NCBI RefSeq assembly: GCF_042655385.1
Contig: NZ_JBHSMA010000002.1
Span: forward strand, 434,001 to 498,000
Reading direction: 5' to 3'
DNA from: Larkinella bovis
GTDB lineage: Bacteria; Bacteroidota; Bacteroidia; Cytophagales; Spirosomataceae
DNA: 64,000 bases
In this document: piece by piece, positions 1 to 7,853 of the stretch
How the letters are laid out: every line of letters starts with the position of its first letter
How positions within the stretch are numbered: the stretch's first letter is position 1
Translations under genes and position numbers: made by a program
Notes under the pieces: model-generated
What the model was told of the DNA's origin: nothing
Seen by the model: the letters and a program-made list of their open reading frames with translations, nothing else
The model's database searches: none

Positions 1-558
1 TTTGGGCCAGGTAATGCCGGCGTCGATGCCTTTCCGGAAGTTGACAAGGGCCGAGTCGCCCCAGACCGCAAAGGCCGAGATCCGTTTCAGCCAGTCGTCG
101 TAATCCTTCACGGTGTTGAACGGCTGCGCACTGGCTCCGCTGCCCAACTGCCCGAACGTCAGCGTCAGGCCATCAAACTGCGAGAAGGGTACGTATTCGA
201 GGTGAAATTTGAACTGCTCCAACTGGAGTTCGAGTTCGCGTTTCAGAATGTCGTACGAAATCTGGTCCTGTTCCGGGAGCGATGCGCGGTCGAAGGTTTT
301 CAGTTTGTCCAGATAGGTCGTATAAAACGCTTTGGTCTGGTCGAGGTAAGCCTGCGAATTGCTGTTGGGCAACTGATCGTTATACCGGTTATCCCCCTGA
401 AACGTGGCTTCCAGCGGAAACAGTTTTAGCCGTTCTTCGTAATAATCGTCCACGGTTTTGGTAAAATCGGCGTTTGCGGCCGTGTTTTCCTGTCCGGTTT
501 TGGAGTTACAAGCCATCATTGAAGCCATGAGCAGGGCGGTTACCAGAATCGTTTTCAT
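1..558 (-). CDS. DUF885 family lipoprotein, C-terminus cut by window edge
   Basis: The reading frame stays open from an ATG at 558 down to base 1, giving the first 186 residues. The N-terminus is a lipoprotein signal ending in MMAC, so Cys17 would be lipidated and the protein sits in the cell envelope. The segment after it, with DDYYEERLKLFPLEATFQGD and then DRASLPEQDQISYDILKREL, is the usual opening of DUF885 proteins. That family is around 550-600 residues long and has no well-established substrate; a peptidase-like role has been suggested for it. About two thirds of the gene lies outside the window, so catalytic residues cannot be checked. Confidence 0.85.
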   Translation of the reverse strand, partial: MKTILVTALLMASMMACNSKTGQENTAANADFTKTVDDYYEERLKLFPLEATFQGDNRYNDQLPNSNSQAYLDQTKAFYTTYLDKLKTFDRASLPEQDQISYDILKRELELQLEQFKFHLEYVPFSQFDGLTLTFGQLGSGASAQPFNTVKDYDDWLKRISAFAVWGDSALVNFRKGIDAGITWPK

Positions 559-692
559 ACCAAAGATTCCATCGAAAAAGGTTCGGACCGGAAAGGTAAA
601 AAGAAACCGCTGAAAACCCTGATCAAGCCGTTGCCGGGGTTTTAACATTTTGCCCGCAAACCGGTTATTCATAAAAATAACCACTCAGCGTT

Positions 693-941
693 ATGAACAA
701 GATTGATCGACGGGAAGATGTGAACCCGGAAGAGGGGCAGCATCAATACGGTGACGTAACGTTTGCCGACCCGACCAACAAAAAATACCCGATTGATACG
801 CCCGAACACGTTCGGGCGGCCTGGTCGTATATCAACCACAAAGACAATGCGGCCAAGTACGATGCGGATGAGGTGGAAACCATCAAAGACCGGATTCGGC
901 GGGCGGCTAAGAAATACGATATCGAAATCAAGGCCGACTAA
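693..941 (+). CDS. Small DUF6582-like protein
   Basis: An 82-residue, highly charged soluble protein without a signal peptide. The central run KKYPIDTPEHVRAAWSYINH followed by a Lys/Asp-rich helix and IKDRIRRAAKKYDIEI matches the short DUF6582-type proteins that are found alone or fused to phage or stress proteins. No enzymatic motif is visible. It stands alone: the next gene is convergent and the two share a strong hairpin at 947-1006. The function is unknown; the family assignment rests on my recognition of the sequence pattern. Confidence 0.75.
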   Translation: MNKIDRREDVNPEEGQHQYGDVTFADPTNKKYPIDTPEHVRAAWSYINHKDNAAKYDADEVETIKDRIRRAAKKYDIEIKAD

Positions 942-946
942 AGCGG

Positions 947-1006
947 TGAAAGAACGCAAAAGGCCGGGAATACTCTACGTCATTCCCGGCCTTTTGCGTT
1001 CTTTCA
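947..1006. terminator. Bidirectional terminator, 25-bp perfect stem
   Basis: Bases 947-971 and 982-1006 are exact reverse complements around a 10-base loop. The stem has an A-rich outer left arm and a GGCCGGGAAT core. It sits between two convergent genes (ending at 941 and 1004), and its right arm overlaps the last bases of the minus-strand gene, so it can serve both directions. Confidence 0.85.
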
Positions 1007-1678
1007 GCTTTTCATCATGGCTTTCATGGTTTCCAGTGCCTTCCGGCGGTTCGCCAGCAATTGCCCGGCATAGGCTTTCAGGGCCTGGTCTTTCGCGAAT
1101 GAAAGGTACGATTCCGTCAGGTCGATGCTGTCCTGCTGATGCTGCGTCAGGATGGTCAGAAAATCTTTTTCGGGATCGTCGGTCAGGCGGCCGTTCATAC
1201 CATTTTTTAAGTCCAGTTCCATTGCCAGAAGCTTCTGGTCGATCTGCTGGGCAAAAGCCGGATTCGGCGTACTGCTCCGGAGCCGGGGCGTTATCTTTCG
1301 AAGGTCGTTGCCGTCCTGTTGTTTCTGCGCCACCAGTTGCTGGATGGTGTTGACCAGCGCCGGATTTTTGCTGGTTTTCATGCCTTGCTGCAATAACTCG
1401 GCTTCGGCCTGATCACGAATCCGAATCAGGATGGCATAATCATGATCCGGGTCGCCCGTTCGGTTAACGGCTTTGCTCTTGGCCAGCATACTCGATAAGG
1501 GTTGCATCAGAACGCTCGTGGAGCGGTTTTTAGCGGGTACTTCCGAGCGGTTTTCGCGCCCCGCATCCGGTTGCCGGCGGTTATCGGCCTGCCCATAAAC
1601 CGGCCCCACACCGGCCCACACCAGCAGCGAAACCGTCACCAGTCCCGTTGCCCGAAATCCTGCCTTACGATTTATCAT
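1004..1678 (-). CDS. Secreted protein with two DUF305/DUF4142-like helical halves
   Basis: 224 residues beginning with a signal peptide (hydrophobic LVTVSLLVWAGVGPVYG, cleavage near residue 30). After a low-complexity linker come two similar helical hairpins: residues about 76-126 (DPDHDYAILIRIRDQAEAEL) and about 168-220 (DPEKDFLTILTQHQQDSIDL). Both have the layout of DUF305, a ferritin-like fold normally marked by HH pairs. The first half has lost its histidines and the second keeps only one (HQQ), so metal binding is doubtful. DUF305 proteins often accompany copper-handling genes, and a possible metal operon lies just upstream on the other strand. Function is inferred weakly. Confidence 0.65.
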   Translation of the reverse strand: MINRKAGFRATGLVTVSLLVWAGVGPVYGQADNRRQPDAGRENRSEVPAKNRSTSVLMQPLSSMLAKSKAVNRTGDPDHDYAILIRIRDQAEAELLQQGMKTSKNPALVNTIQQLVAQKQQDGNDLRKITPRLRSSTPNPAFAQQIDQKLLAMELDLKNGMNGRLTDDPEKDFLTILTQHQQDSIDLTESYLSFAKDQALKAYAGQLLANRRKALETMKAMMKS

Positions 1679-1878
1679 AGCGTTGAGGGGTTAAAAGTGA
1701 ACTCGTCTATCCCTTTAGTAACTACCTGAAACCGATTTCGTTTACGCTTTCCAGAGCGCATCACGGACACCCGTTCGCCGAACCGGTTGAAAGACATTCG
1801 GAAAGGATAGGGGGAAGGGCCGTTTAACGGGTCTTTCTTCATATATTTACTCTCTATTCCTCAAACAGAAAGCGTTTC

Positions 1879-3081
1879 ATGCAAGCCATTCTTTCTCCGC
1901 CAGTTGTCCGTCCCCAAATCCCTACCTACATCTATGCCGTGGTATTCTCGTCGCTCTGCATTGTCTGGGGGTTGCTCTGGGACATCATGTGGCACATGAG
2001 CATCGGTCGCGATGGGTTGTTTGCGCCCCCGCACTTGCTGATGTATGTCGGGGCGGTTGTTGCCGGGTTGTTTTCCGGAATAAAGATTTTGCAGTTGACC
2101 TTTGCCAAAAGCCACGCCGAACGGACGCATTCGGTGCGGTTCTGGGGGATTTTTTACGGCTCGCTGGGGGCCATGTACTGCGTCTGGGGCGCCCTGACCA
2201 TGCTGACGTCCGCGCCCTTCGACGACTGGTGGCACAACACCTACGGCCTGGATGTCCAGATTCTGACGCCCCCGCATACGGTTTTGCTCGTCGGGATGAT
2301 GACCGTTCAGTTCGGGGCGATGATTGGGGTGCTGGCCGTTCAAAACCGGGTGGCGAACCAACCGGCGGTTGGTAGCCGGGCGGAGAAACAGGCCCATGAG
2401 CGGCTGGCGAAGCGGCTGAAAATCATGTTCACCGTTGCCGCCGGATTGCTGCTGAGCATTCTCTACACCATGCTGGCCGAAAAACTGGGGGAATGGGCGT
2501 CCCACCATTCGTCCTCCTATATCACGATGGGGATTGCCTTTCCGTTTTTTCTGCTGTCGGTGGGCCGGGCGTCTCCGCTCCGGTATCCGATCACCCTGAC
2601 GGCAGCTGCCTACATGCTGACGATGCTGATTCCGAGCTGGATTCTGCCGTTTTTCCCGGCAACACCCCGGCTGGGGCCGGTGCTGAACCCGATCACGCAC
2701 TACCAGGCGTTCCTGTTTCCGTTGCTGCTGGTCGTACCCGGTTTTGTGCTGGATAAACTGCTGCATCGGTTCGGGAAGCTGAACGACTGGCTGCTGGCCG
2801 TGCTGACCGGTACGGTTTTTATCCTGGTCATAACGGTGGTGCAGTGGTATTTCGGCGCGTTCCTGCACACGTCCGTTTACGCCCAGAACCGGTTTTTTCT
2901 CAGTACCTCCATGTCGTACAGCGACGATCCCGGCTGGCCGTACCATCACGCGTTTCATCCGCACTGGCTCCAGACCATGCCTGCCTTTCTGAAAGGAATC
3001 GGTATCGCCATTGCCTGCGCCATCGTGTCGGCCCGTCTGGGGCTGCTGTGGGGCAACTGGATGAAACGGGTGCAGCGGTAA
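1879..3081 (+). CDS. Polytopic membrane protein with duplicated WH...PPH motif
   Basis: 400 residues with about nine or ten predicted membrane segments and no recognised family name. Two segments carry the same pattern: WDIMWHMSIGRDGLFAPPHL near residue 35 and DDWWHNTYGLDVQILTPPHT near residue 115, each a Trp/His cluster followed about 12 residues later by Pro-Pro-His at the start of a membrane helix. A third His/Trp cluster (WPYHHAFHPHW) lies near residue 355. These fixed histidines at membrane edges suggest metal or heme ligation, which is inference. It is the first gene of a probable operon with the membrane protein at 3129 and the cytochrome at 4931. Confidence 0.8.
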   Translation: MQAILSPPVVRPQIPTYIYAVVFSSLCIVWGLLWDIMWHMSIGRDGLFAPPHLLMYVGAVVAGLFSGIKILQLTFAKSHAERTHSVRFWGIFYGSLGAMYCVWGALTMLTSAPFDDWWHNTYGLDVQILTPPHTVLLVGMMTVQFGAMIGVLAVQNRVANQPAVGSRAEKQAHERLAKRLKIMFTVAAGLLLSILYTMLAEKLGEWASHHSSSYITMGIAFPFFLLSVGRASPLRYPITLTAAAYMLTMLIPSWILPFFPATPRLGPVLNPITHYQAFLFPLLLVVPGFVLDKLLHRFGKLNDWLLAVLTGTVFILVITVVQWYFGAFLHTSVYAQNRFFLSTSMSYSDDPGWPYHHAFHPHWLQTMPAFLKGIGIAIACAIVSARLGLLWGNWMKRVQR

Positions 3082-3128
3082 AAGGAGTTAAGAATTAAGA
3101 GTTAAGAATTAAGCGTTGATCTAAGGCT
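3082..3128 (+). repeat. AT-rich tandem spacer
   Basis: Between two co-directional genes, the 14-base word GAGTTAAGAATTAA occurs twice in tandem (about 3086-3113). It is far more A+T-rich than the flanking genes and resembles other word-repeat spacers in this window (4806-4930, 7729-7853, 9060-9165). Confidence 0.7.
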
Positions 3129-4805
3129 GTGGAATTGAACGTCAGGCGTTTTCCAATCGGGATACTTTTTATACTTATTCTATCATTCACGCTTGCACAC
3201 ACGGCGCGGGCTCATATCGGAAGTCCGGGCGTCATGGTGCAGAAACAGGCTGGGAATTACCAGGTACTGGTGAATGTCATTCCACCGGAAGTGGTGCCGG
3301 GAACCGCCAGCGTGACGGTTTTTGTCGAAAACGGCCGGGCGAATTCTATCCAGGCGCGACCGGTTTATTTCTCCGCCGGCGATGAAGGGGCACCGGTTCA
3401 CGATGAGCTGCAACGGGTTGGCAATAACCGCTTTGAAGGCGTCGTCTGGCTGATGGACTCGGGTTCGTCCAGCGTGGAAATGATCATCGATGGCCCCGAC
3501 GGGAAGGCTACGTTAATCGCTCCGATTGTGTCGGTGCCAACCCGGATGCAGCCGATGCCCACCGGAACCGGCATGGGGCTGGCCGCTTTGGGTGTGCTGC
3601 TCGTCATTCTGCTGATTACCACCGTTGGGGCCAGTCTGGCCGATGGGACGCTCAAACCGGGGCAGCCCGTTCCGAAATCGTTCCGTCGGAAGCGCCTGAT
3701 GGGCATGGGGATTGCCGCCGTTTTACTGGGCGTTGGCCTGACGGGCTGGCGGACGTGGTGGACGAGTTGGGCGGATCAGTACCGTACGCACGAATTGTAC
3801 GCTCCGCTGCCGGTCGATTCGAAGGTAGAAACCGCAACCGACGGGCGGACGGTGCTGTCGATGCAACTCGATACGTCCCGGTTTTCGGAAGGAGGGATCA
3901 AACGGCGTCGGCTGAGCTATCTGGTGCCCGACCACGGCAAACTGATGCACGTCTTTCTGGTCCGAACGCCCGCGCTGGATGCCTTTGCGCACCTCCATCC
4001 CGACCGCCGGGCGCTGAATCAGTTTGAATCACCTCTGCCGCCGTTGCCCGCCGGTCAATACCTGGTCTATGCCGATATCGTCTACCGCAACGGTTTTGCC
4101 GAAACCCTGACCGATACGGTGACGATTCCCGAAATCAGCCCGCAGCCCGCAGCGATCAGGCCCGCCGATCCGGACGATAGCTGGCTGGTAGCGGAGCCAA
4201 TGGGCGTCAGGGCCAATGCCGTCGGGTTGCCGCATCTGGACGATGAGATGGTGTTGTGCGGGATTCCCGGCGCGAGCTCGAAGCTGAGCGACGGTTCGAC
4301 CATGCTCTGGACCGACAAACCCGCAGCGGTGCTGGATGCCGGGAAACCGTATGTGCTGAAATTTGCCGTGGCGGATGCGCAGGGAAAACCGGCTCCGCTG
4401 GAACCGTACCTGGGCATGGGCGGCCACGCGGCCATAGTGCGGTCCGACGGGACGGTATACATCCACCTGCACCCGGTAGGAACCTACTCAATGGCGGCCG
4501 AAACCTTTCTGGTCGATCGCATCGCCGACACGACGCGCCGGTTTGCGTTTCCCGATCCGGCGGTTTTCCGCGACAGCATCGATCGCTACGTGGCCGCGTT
4601 GAAGCAACTGCCCGAAGCCGAAAAGAACAAACGGTTGATGACCGCTATGCCCACCATGACACATGCGATGAAAATCAACAACATGGTGGCGTTTCCGTAT
4701 GCGTTCCCCCGTTCGGGGCATTACCGGATCTGGGTGCAGGTGAAGCGCAACGGGCAGGTGTTGACGGGTGTTTTCGATACGCAGGTGAAAGAAGGAATTC
4801 TGTAA
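3129..4805 (+). CDS. Membrane-anchored protein with two periplasmic H-x-HP domains
   Basis: 558 residues read from a GTG at 3129; a TTG at 3135 is an alternative and no ATG precedes the signal peptide. The order is: signal peptide (to about residue 29, ending TARA), a beta-rich extracytoplasmic domain, two membrane helices (about 146-168 and 188-208), then a large periplasmic part. That part contains DHGKLMHVFLV...AHLHP near residues 265-292 and GGHAAIVRSDGTVYIHLHP near 432-450. The His...H-x-HP arrangement is seen in extracytoplasmic proteins linked to copper and heavy-metal handling. It follows a polytopic membrane protein and precedes a c-type cytochrome. A role in metal or redox stress is inferred from motif and context only. 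Confidence 0.75.
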   Translation: MELNVRRFPIGILFILILSFTLAHTARAHIGSPGVMVQKQAGNYQVLVNVIPPEVVPGTASVTVFVENGRANSIQARPVYFSAGDEGAPVHDELQRVGNNRFEGVVWLMDSGSSSVEMIIDGPDGKATLIAPIVSVPTRMQPMPTGTGMGLAALGVLLVILLITTVGASLADGTLKPGQPVPKSFRRKRLMGMGIAAVLLGVGLTGWRTWWTSWADQYRTHELYAPLPVDSKVETATDGRTVLSMQLDTSRFSEGGIKRRRLSYLVPDHGKLMHVFLVRTPALDAFAHLHPDRRALNQFESPLPPLPAGQYLVYADIVYRNGFAETLTDTVTIPEISPQPAAIRPADPDDSWLVAEPMGVRANAVGLPHLDDEMVLCGIPGASSKLSDGSTMLWTDKPAAVLDAGKPYVLKFAVADAQGKPAPLEPYLGMGGHAAIVRSDGTVYIHLHPVGTYSMAAETFLVDRIADTTRRFAFPDPAVFRDSIDRYVAALKQLPEAEKNKRLMTAMPTMTHAMKINNMVAFPYAFPRSGHYRIWVQVKRNGQVLTGVFDTQVKEGIL

Positions 4806-4930
4806 TAGAGGAGACGTAAAAGGGAGGAAAGGGAACGGCATTCGACGGTTTTTTCCTTTTCTCCCTTTTCTGCTTTTACTTCCTTTCCTCCTCCCGGCCA
4901 TGTATCTTTACGAAAAGTCCATGTTGCGTT
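4806..4930 (+). repeat. Purine-arm/pyrimidine-arm inverted spacer (GGCAT class)
   Basis: A purine-only left arm (AAAAGGGAGGAAAGGGAA, about 4817-4834), a short mixed loop containing GGCATTCG, then two pyrimidine arms (about 4851-4892) that are its imperfect reverse complement. A related element with the same order and a matching GGCAT loop lies at 12155-12228. A TATCTTTA box at 4904-4911, close to the Bacteroidota -7 consensus, lies just before the cytochrome gene. Confidence 0.7.
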
Positions 4931-5332
4931 ATGAGAATTGTGGTCGTAGTAAGTCTTTGTTTTCTGACAGTAACCAGTTTCGCACAAACTAAAAAACCAG
5001 TAGCCAAACCGAGTCCGGGCCAGCAGATTTACGAGCAATATTGTTTGACCTGTCATCAGGCCGATGGGTCGGGGGTTCCGAATCTGAATCCGCCCCTGAA
5101 GCAGTCCGAGTGGGTATCGGGTGATAAAACCCGGCTCATTAACGTGATCCTGAAAGGGTTGCAGGAGCCCATCGAAATCAACGGAGAAACGTTCGATAAC
5201 GTGATGCCAGCCCACGACTTTCTTTCCGATAAGGAAATTTCGGACGTTTTGACCTTTATTCGCAGTAGTTTCGGCAACAAGGCCGATGCCATTTCGGCCG
5301 AGGAGGTGAAGAAGGTAAGGAGTGCGAAGTAG
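4931..5332 (+). CDS. Secreted c-type cytochrome, class I
   Basis: 133 residues with a signal peptide ending near SFAQ. The single heme-attachment motif is CLTCH at residues 38-42. The sixth ligand is probably the Met in NVMPAH near residue 93, and the C-terminal helix DKEISDVLTFIRSSFG is typical of class I monoheme cytochromes. It would carry electrons in the periplasm, with no partner visible other than the two membrane proteins upstream. The start ATG follows a near-consensus -7 box, so it may have its own promoter within the operon. Confidence 0.92.
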   Translation: MRIVVVVSLCFLTVTSFAQTKKPVAKPSPGQQIYEQYCLTCHQADGSGVPNLNPPLKQSEWVSGDKTRLINVILKGLQEPIEINGETFDNVMPAHDFLSDKEISDVLTFIRSSFGNKADAISAEEVKKVRSAK

Positions 5333-5397
5333 CCCGCGAGTGACGTGATTTTTTCGGGATTGTGATGAGTAAACCGTATTGTATTTCCTAATAACCC

Positions 5398-6234
5398 ATG
5401 AAAACCCTTTTCCTATCGATGCTGCTGGCCGCTGGTCTGATGACGGTCGGTCTGGCCCAGCCGAAATCGCCGGTTGGTCTGCAATTGTATAGTTTTCGGG
5501 CCCAGTTTCCGAAAGATGTTCCCGGAACCCTGGCCAAAGTCCGGGCGATGGGCTTCCGGGAAGTCGAGCTGGCCGGGACGTACGGAATGGCGCCGGAGGA
5601 GTTTCGGAAACTGCTCGAAAAGAATGGACTGAAACCCATCAGCACGGGCGCTTCGTTCGAAGACCTGGAGAATAACGTGCCGAAAGTGCTCGCCGAAGCC
5701 AAAGCGCTGGGCGTCAAATACGTGATGTGTGCCTGGATTCCACATAACGGCGACAAGTTTACACTCAACGATGCCAAACGGGCCGTCGATGTGTTTCATA
5801 CCGCCGGTAAGCTCCTGAAAGACAACGGTCTTTCGTTTTGCTACCACATCCACGGCTACGAGTTTCAGCCGCACGAAAACGGAACATTTTTCGATTACCT
5901 GGTGGAGAATCTGGACGCGAAATACGTCAATTTCGAAATGGATGTGTTCTGGGTGAAACACCCCGGGCAGGACCCCATTGCCTTGCTGAAAAAATACCCC
6001 GGCCGGTTCCCGCTCATGCACCTCAAAGACCGCAAACCGGGTACGCCCGGCAACGATACCGGCCATGTAGATGTGGAGTCGAACGTCGCCATCGGCAAAG
6101 GCGATCTGGGTATTGCCGAAATTATGAAACAGGCGAAAAAATCGGGCGTTAAACACTATTTCATCGAAGACGAATCCTCGCGCTCGATGGAGCAGATGCC
6201 CGAAAGTGTGGCGTATCTGCGCGAAGTGATGTGA
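5398..6234 (+). CDS. Secreted sugar phosphate isomerase/epimerase-like TIM barrel
   Basis: 278 residues with a signal peptide ending LAQP near residue 21, followed by an AP endonuclease family 2 (xylose isomerase-like) barrel. Markers are VGLQLYSFR at the first strand, REVELAGTYG, CYHIHGYEF with candidate metal-binding His/Glu, FEMDVFWV, MHLKDRKPG and the C-terminal YFIEDESS. These are the acidic and His ligand positions of the fold. Exported members are common in Bacteroidota, usually without a proven substrate. A hairpin at 6261-6340 closes the transcription unit. Confidence 0.9.
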   Translation: MKTLFLSMLLAAGLMTVGLAQPKSPVGLQLYSFRAQFPKDVPGTLAKVRAMGFREVELAGTYGMAPEEFRKLLEKNGLKPISTGASFEDLENNVPKVLAEAKALGVKYVMCAWIPHNGDKFTLNDAKRAVDVFHTAGKLLKDNGLSFCYHIHGYEFQPHENGTFFDYLVENLDAKYVNFEMDVFWVKHPGQDPIALLKKYPGRFPLMHLKDRKPGTPGNDTGHVDVESNVAIGKGDLGIAEIMKQAKKSGVKHYFIEDESSRSMEQMPESVAYLREVM

Positions 6235-6260
6235 TCGACGGTTTTGCCGCAACGCAAACT

Positions 6261-6340
6261 AACGGAAAATACCCTGGAAGGATCAACGCGTACGGGCTGA
6301 TAACCAGCTACCTGTCATCCCTTCAGGGTATTTTCCCGTT
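6261..6340. terminator. Stem-loop between convergent genes
   Basis: AACGGAAAATACCCTGGAAG at 6261-6280 pairs with CTTCAGGGTATTTTCCCGTT at 6321-6340, with single-base bulges. The loop contains a further small hairpin. It separates the isomerase-like gene (plus) from the DUF983 gene (minus) and can terminate both. Confidence 0.75.
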
Positions 6341-6347
6341 CAGCCGT

Positions 6348-6755
6348 TCAGGCTGAAACCTTCAGTTGTTTTCCCTCGGTTTTCGTTTTTTTCTGCGGAT
6401 CGTAGGCAATAAAGAACGTGAGCCATGTCCGGCGCGCCAGCCGGAAAAAATACGGCGTGAGCAACACCAGGGTCGGCACCAGACCGATCAGGTAATAGTC
6501 CAGATCAACGTTCAGCCACTGAACGGCGACGAAGAACGTCAGCAGCGTATAGATCGTGTAAAAAGCGTAACTGACAAACATGGAGCCCCAGTAAAAACCG
6601 GGTTCGGGCACCAGCACTTCCCCACAGTGCGGGCATTTTTCGTGCATTTCGTCGAACCGGCGGCTGTAGGCGCTGCTGGTAACGAAGAAGTCGCCCTGGT
6701 GACAACGCGGGCATTTGTTGAACACAACGCTGTATAATCGATTATCTTTTAGCAT
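6348..6755 (-). CDS. DUF983 family membrane protein with zinc-ribbon-like N-terminus
   Basis: 135 residues. Two Cys pairs, CPRC near residue 15 and CPHC near 41, form a rubredoxin-type zinc-binding module. Two membrane helices follow (about residues 57-80 and 87-107), then a basic cytoplasmic tail. This is the layout of DUF983 proteins, common and uncharacterised in Bacteroidota and alphaproteobacteria. A TAnnTTTG box at 6799-6806 upstream suggests a separate promoter, so it is probably not co-transcribed with the AraC gene behind it. Confidence 0.9.
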   Translation of the reverse strand: MLKDNRLYSVVFNKCPRCHQGDFFVTSSAYSRRFDEMHEKCPHCGEVLVPEPGFYWGSMFVSYAFYTIYTLLTFFVAVQWLNVDLDYYLIGLVPTLVLLTPYFFRLARRTWLTFFIAYDPQKKTKTEGKQLKVSA

Positions 6756-6798
6756 GGCTTTCGGATGTTAGGTACCCATCGACCTCAAGGGTACGATG

Positions 6799-6806
6799 CA
6801 AAGATA
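6799..6806 (-). promoter_or_regulatory. -7 box (TATCTTTG) for the DUF983 gene
   Basis: On the minus strand these bases read TATCTTTG, a perfect fit to the Bacteroidota primary sigma -7 consensus TAnnTTTG, about 45 bases before the DUF983 start. No good TTTG -33 box lies at the ideal distance. Confidence 0.5.
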
Positions 6807-6864
6807 GAGCCTGCTGTTTTGAATCGGAAAGACAAAACCGGGGAGGTATGGTACAAATCAACGA

Positions 6865-7728
6865 TCAGGTGGTCATGGCCTGCCGAAATTCGGCGGGTGT
6901 CCGGCGGGTGTGTTTTTTGAAGAAACGGACAAAATAGGAGGGGTCTTCGAAGCCCAGTAGAAAACCGATTTCCTTCACCGATTGGGCCGTATGGGTCAGC
7001 AACCGTTGCGCTTCGATGACCTGCCGCTCGTGCAGCAGTTGGCTGGCGGTTTTGCCCAGTACCTTTTTGCAGATGTGGTTGAGGTAATTCGGCGTCAGGT
7101 GCATCTGTTCGGCGTAGTCGCTCACTTCCCGAACCGTCAGAAACTGCTGTTCCAGCAACTCCTCATACTGCCGGATGCGGTCGAACAGGTTGGCGTCCGT
7201 GACGGTTTGCCGTTCGGTATAGAGTCGGCTGGCGGTTTCCAGCAGCAGGTGGACATACGACAGAAAGACCTCCGGGCGGTTGGGCTGCGGGGCTTCGTAT
7301 TCCTGCCAGGCGTAGCGGAACAAATCCCGAAACAGCCCGGACGAACCGGCCACCGCCAGCAGGGGCTGGTGCTGATGCGAGTGGAAAAACGGGTATTGAA
7401 ACAAGCGGTTTCCGAAGCGACTCCGAAAAAAATTAGCCTCAAAAAACAGGTTGAAGCCTTCAATATCATCGGATAAGTGCCAGCTGTGGACCTGTCCCGG
7501 CGTCAGAAAATAGAGTTGATAGGGAGCGATCGAATAGGTTTTAAAGTCGATCGTGTGCGTGCCACTGCCCTTGATAATCCACATCAGCAGGTAAAACGTG
7601 TGCGAATGCGGTTTGTCGATGCCCTTGAATTCCTGCACCAGTTTTTCCAGCCGCGTCATGTAGAAGAGCGTATTCGGCTCGTGATGCGGAAACGCCTGAA
7701 GTTTGTAAACCGGTACGGAAGAAGCCAT
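6865..7728 (-). CDS. AraC family transcriptional regulator
   Basis: 287 residues. The N-terminal half (about 25-150) has the AraC cupin pattern, with HSHTFYLLMWIIKGSGTHTI and LYFLTPGQVHSWHL. The C-terminal half holds two helix-turn-helix motifs: VREVSDYAEQMHLTPNYLNH and VKEIGFLLGFEDPSYFVRFF, ending TPAEFRQAM. The cupin probably senses a small ligand. It lies downstream of the NlpC/P60 gene on the same strand, separated by a 125-base repeat spacer, and its targets are unknown. Confidence 0.95.
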   Translation of the reverse strand: MASSVPVYKLQAFPHHEPNTLFYMTRLEKLVQEFKGIDKPHSHTFYLLMWIIKGSGTHTIDFKTYSIAPYQLYFLTPGQVHSWHLSDDIEGFNLFFEANFFRSRFGNRLFQYPFFHSHQHQPLLAVAGSSGLFRDLFRYAWQEYEAPQPNRPEVFLSYVHLLLETASRLYTERQTVTDANLFDRIRQYEELLEQQFLTVREVSDYAEQMHLTPNYLNHICKKVLGKTASQLLHERQVIEAQRLLTHTAQSVKEIGFLLGFEDPSYFVRFFKKHTRRTPAEFRQAMTT

Positions 7729-7853
7729 AGAATGAGACGAAAGACGTGAACAGGAGACAAAAGACGAAAGACAAGAGATGAAAGAATGGGTAAGAATTTT
7801 CGTTATTCGCCCGGTTTCCGCTGGTCTTTTGTCTCTTGTCTATCCTCTTTTTT
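7729..7853 (-). repeat. Purine-arm/pyrimidine-arm inverted spacer (GACAAAAGAC class)
   Basis: In the plus orientation, a purine-rich arm built from GAGACGAAAGAC and GAGACAAAAGACGAAAGAC (about 7735-7785) faces a pyrimidine arm containing GGTCTTTTGTCTCTTGTCT (about 7830-7848). On the minus strand, which carries the genes, the pyrimidine arm formed from the first block lies directly before the AraC start. The same words recur at 55112-55158. Confidence 0.75.

Noticed and set aside
1861..2964. 367-codon minus-strand open frame
   Set aside because: Antisense to the polytopic membrane protein; Gln/His/Arg-rich composition typical of a shadow frame.
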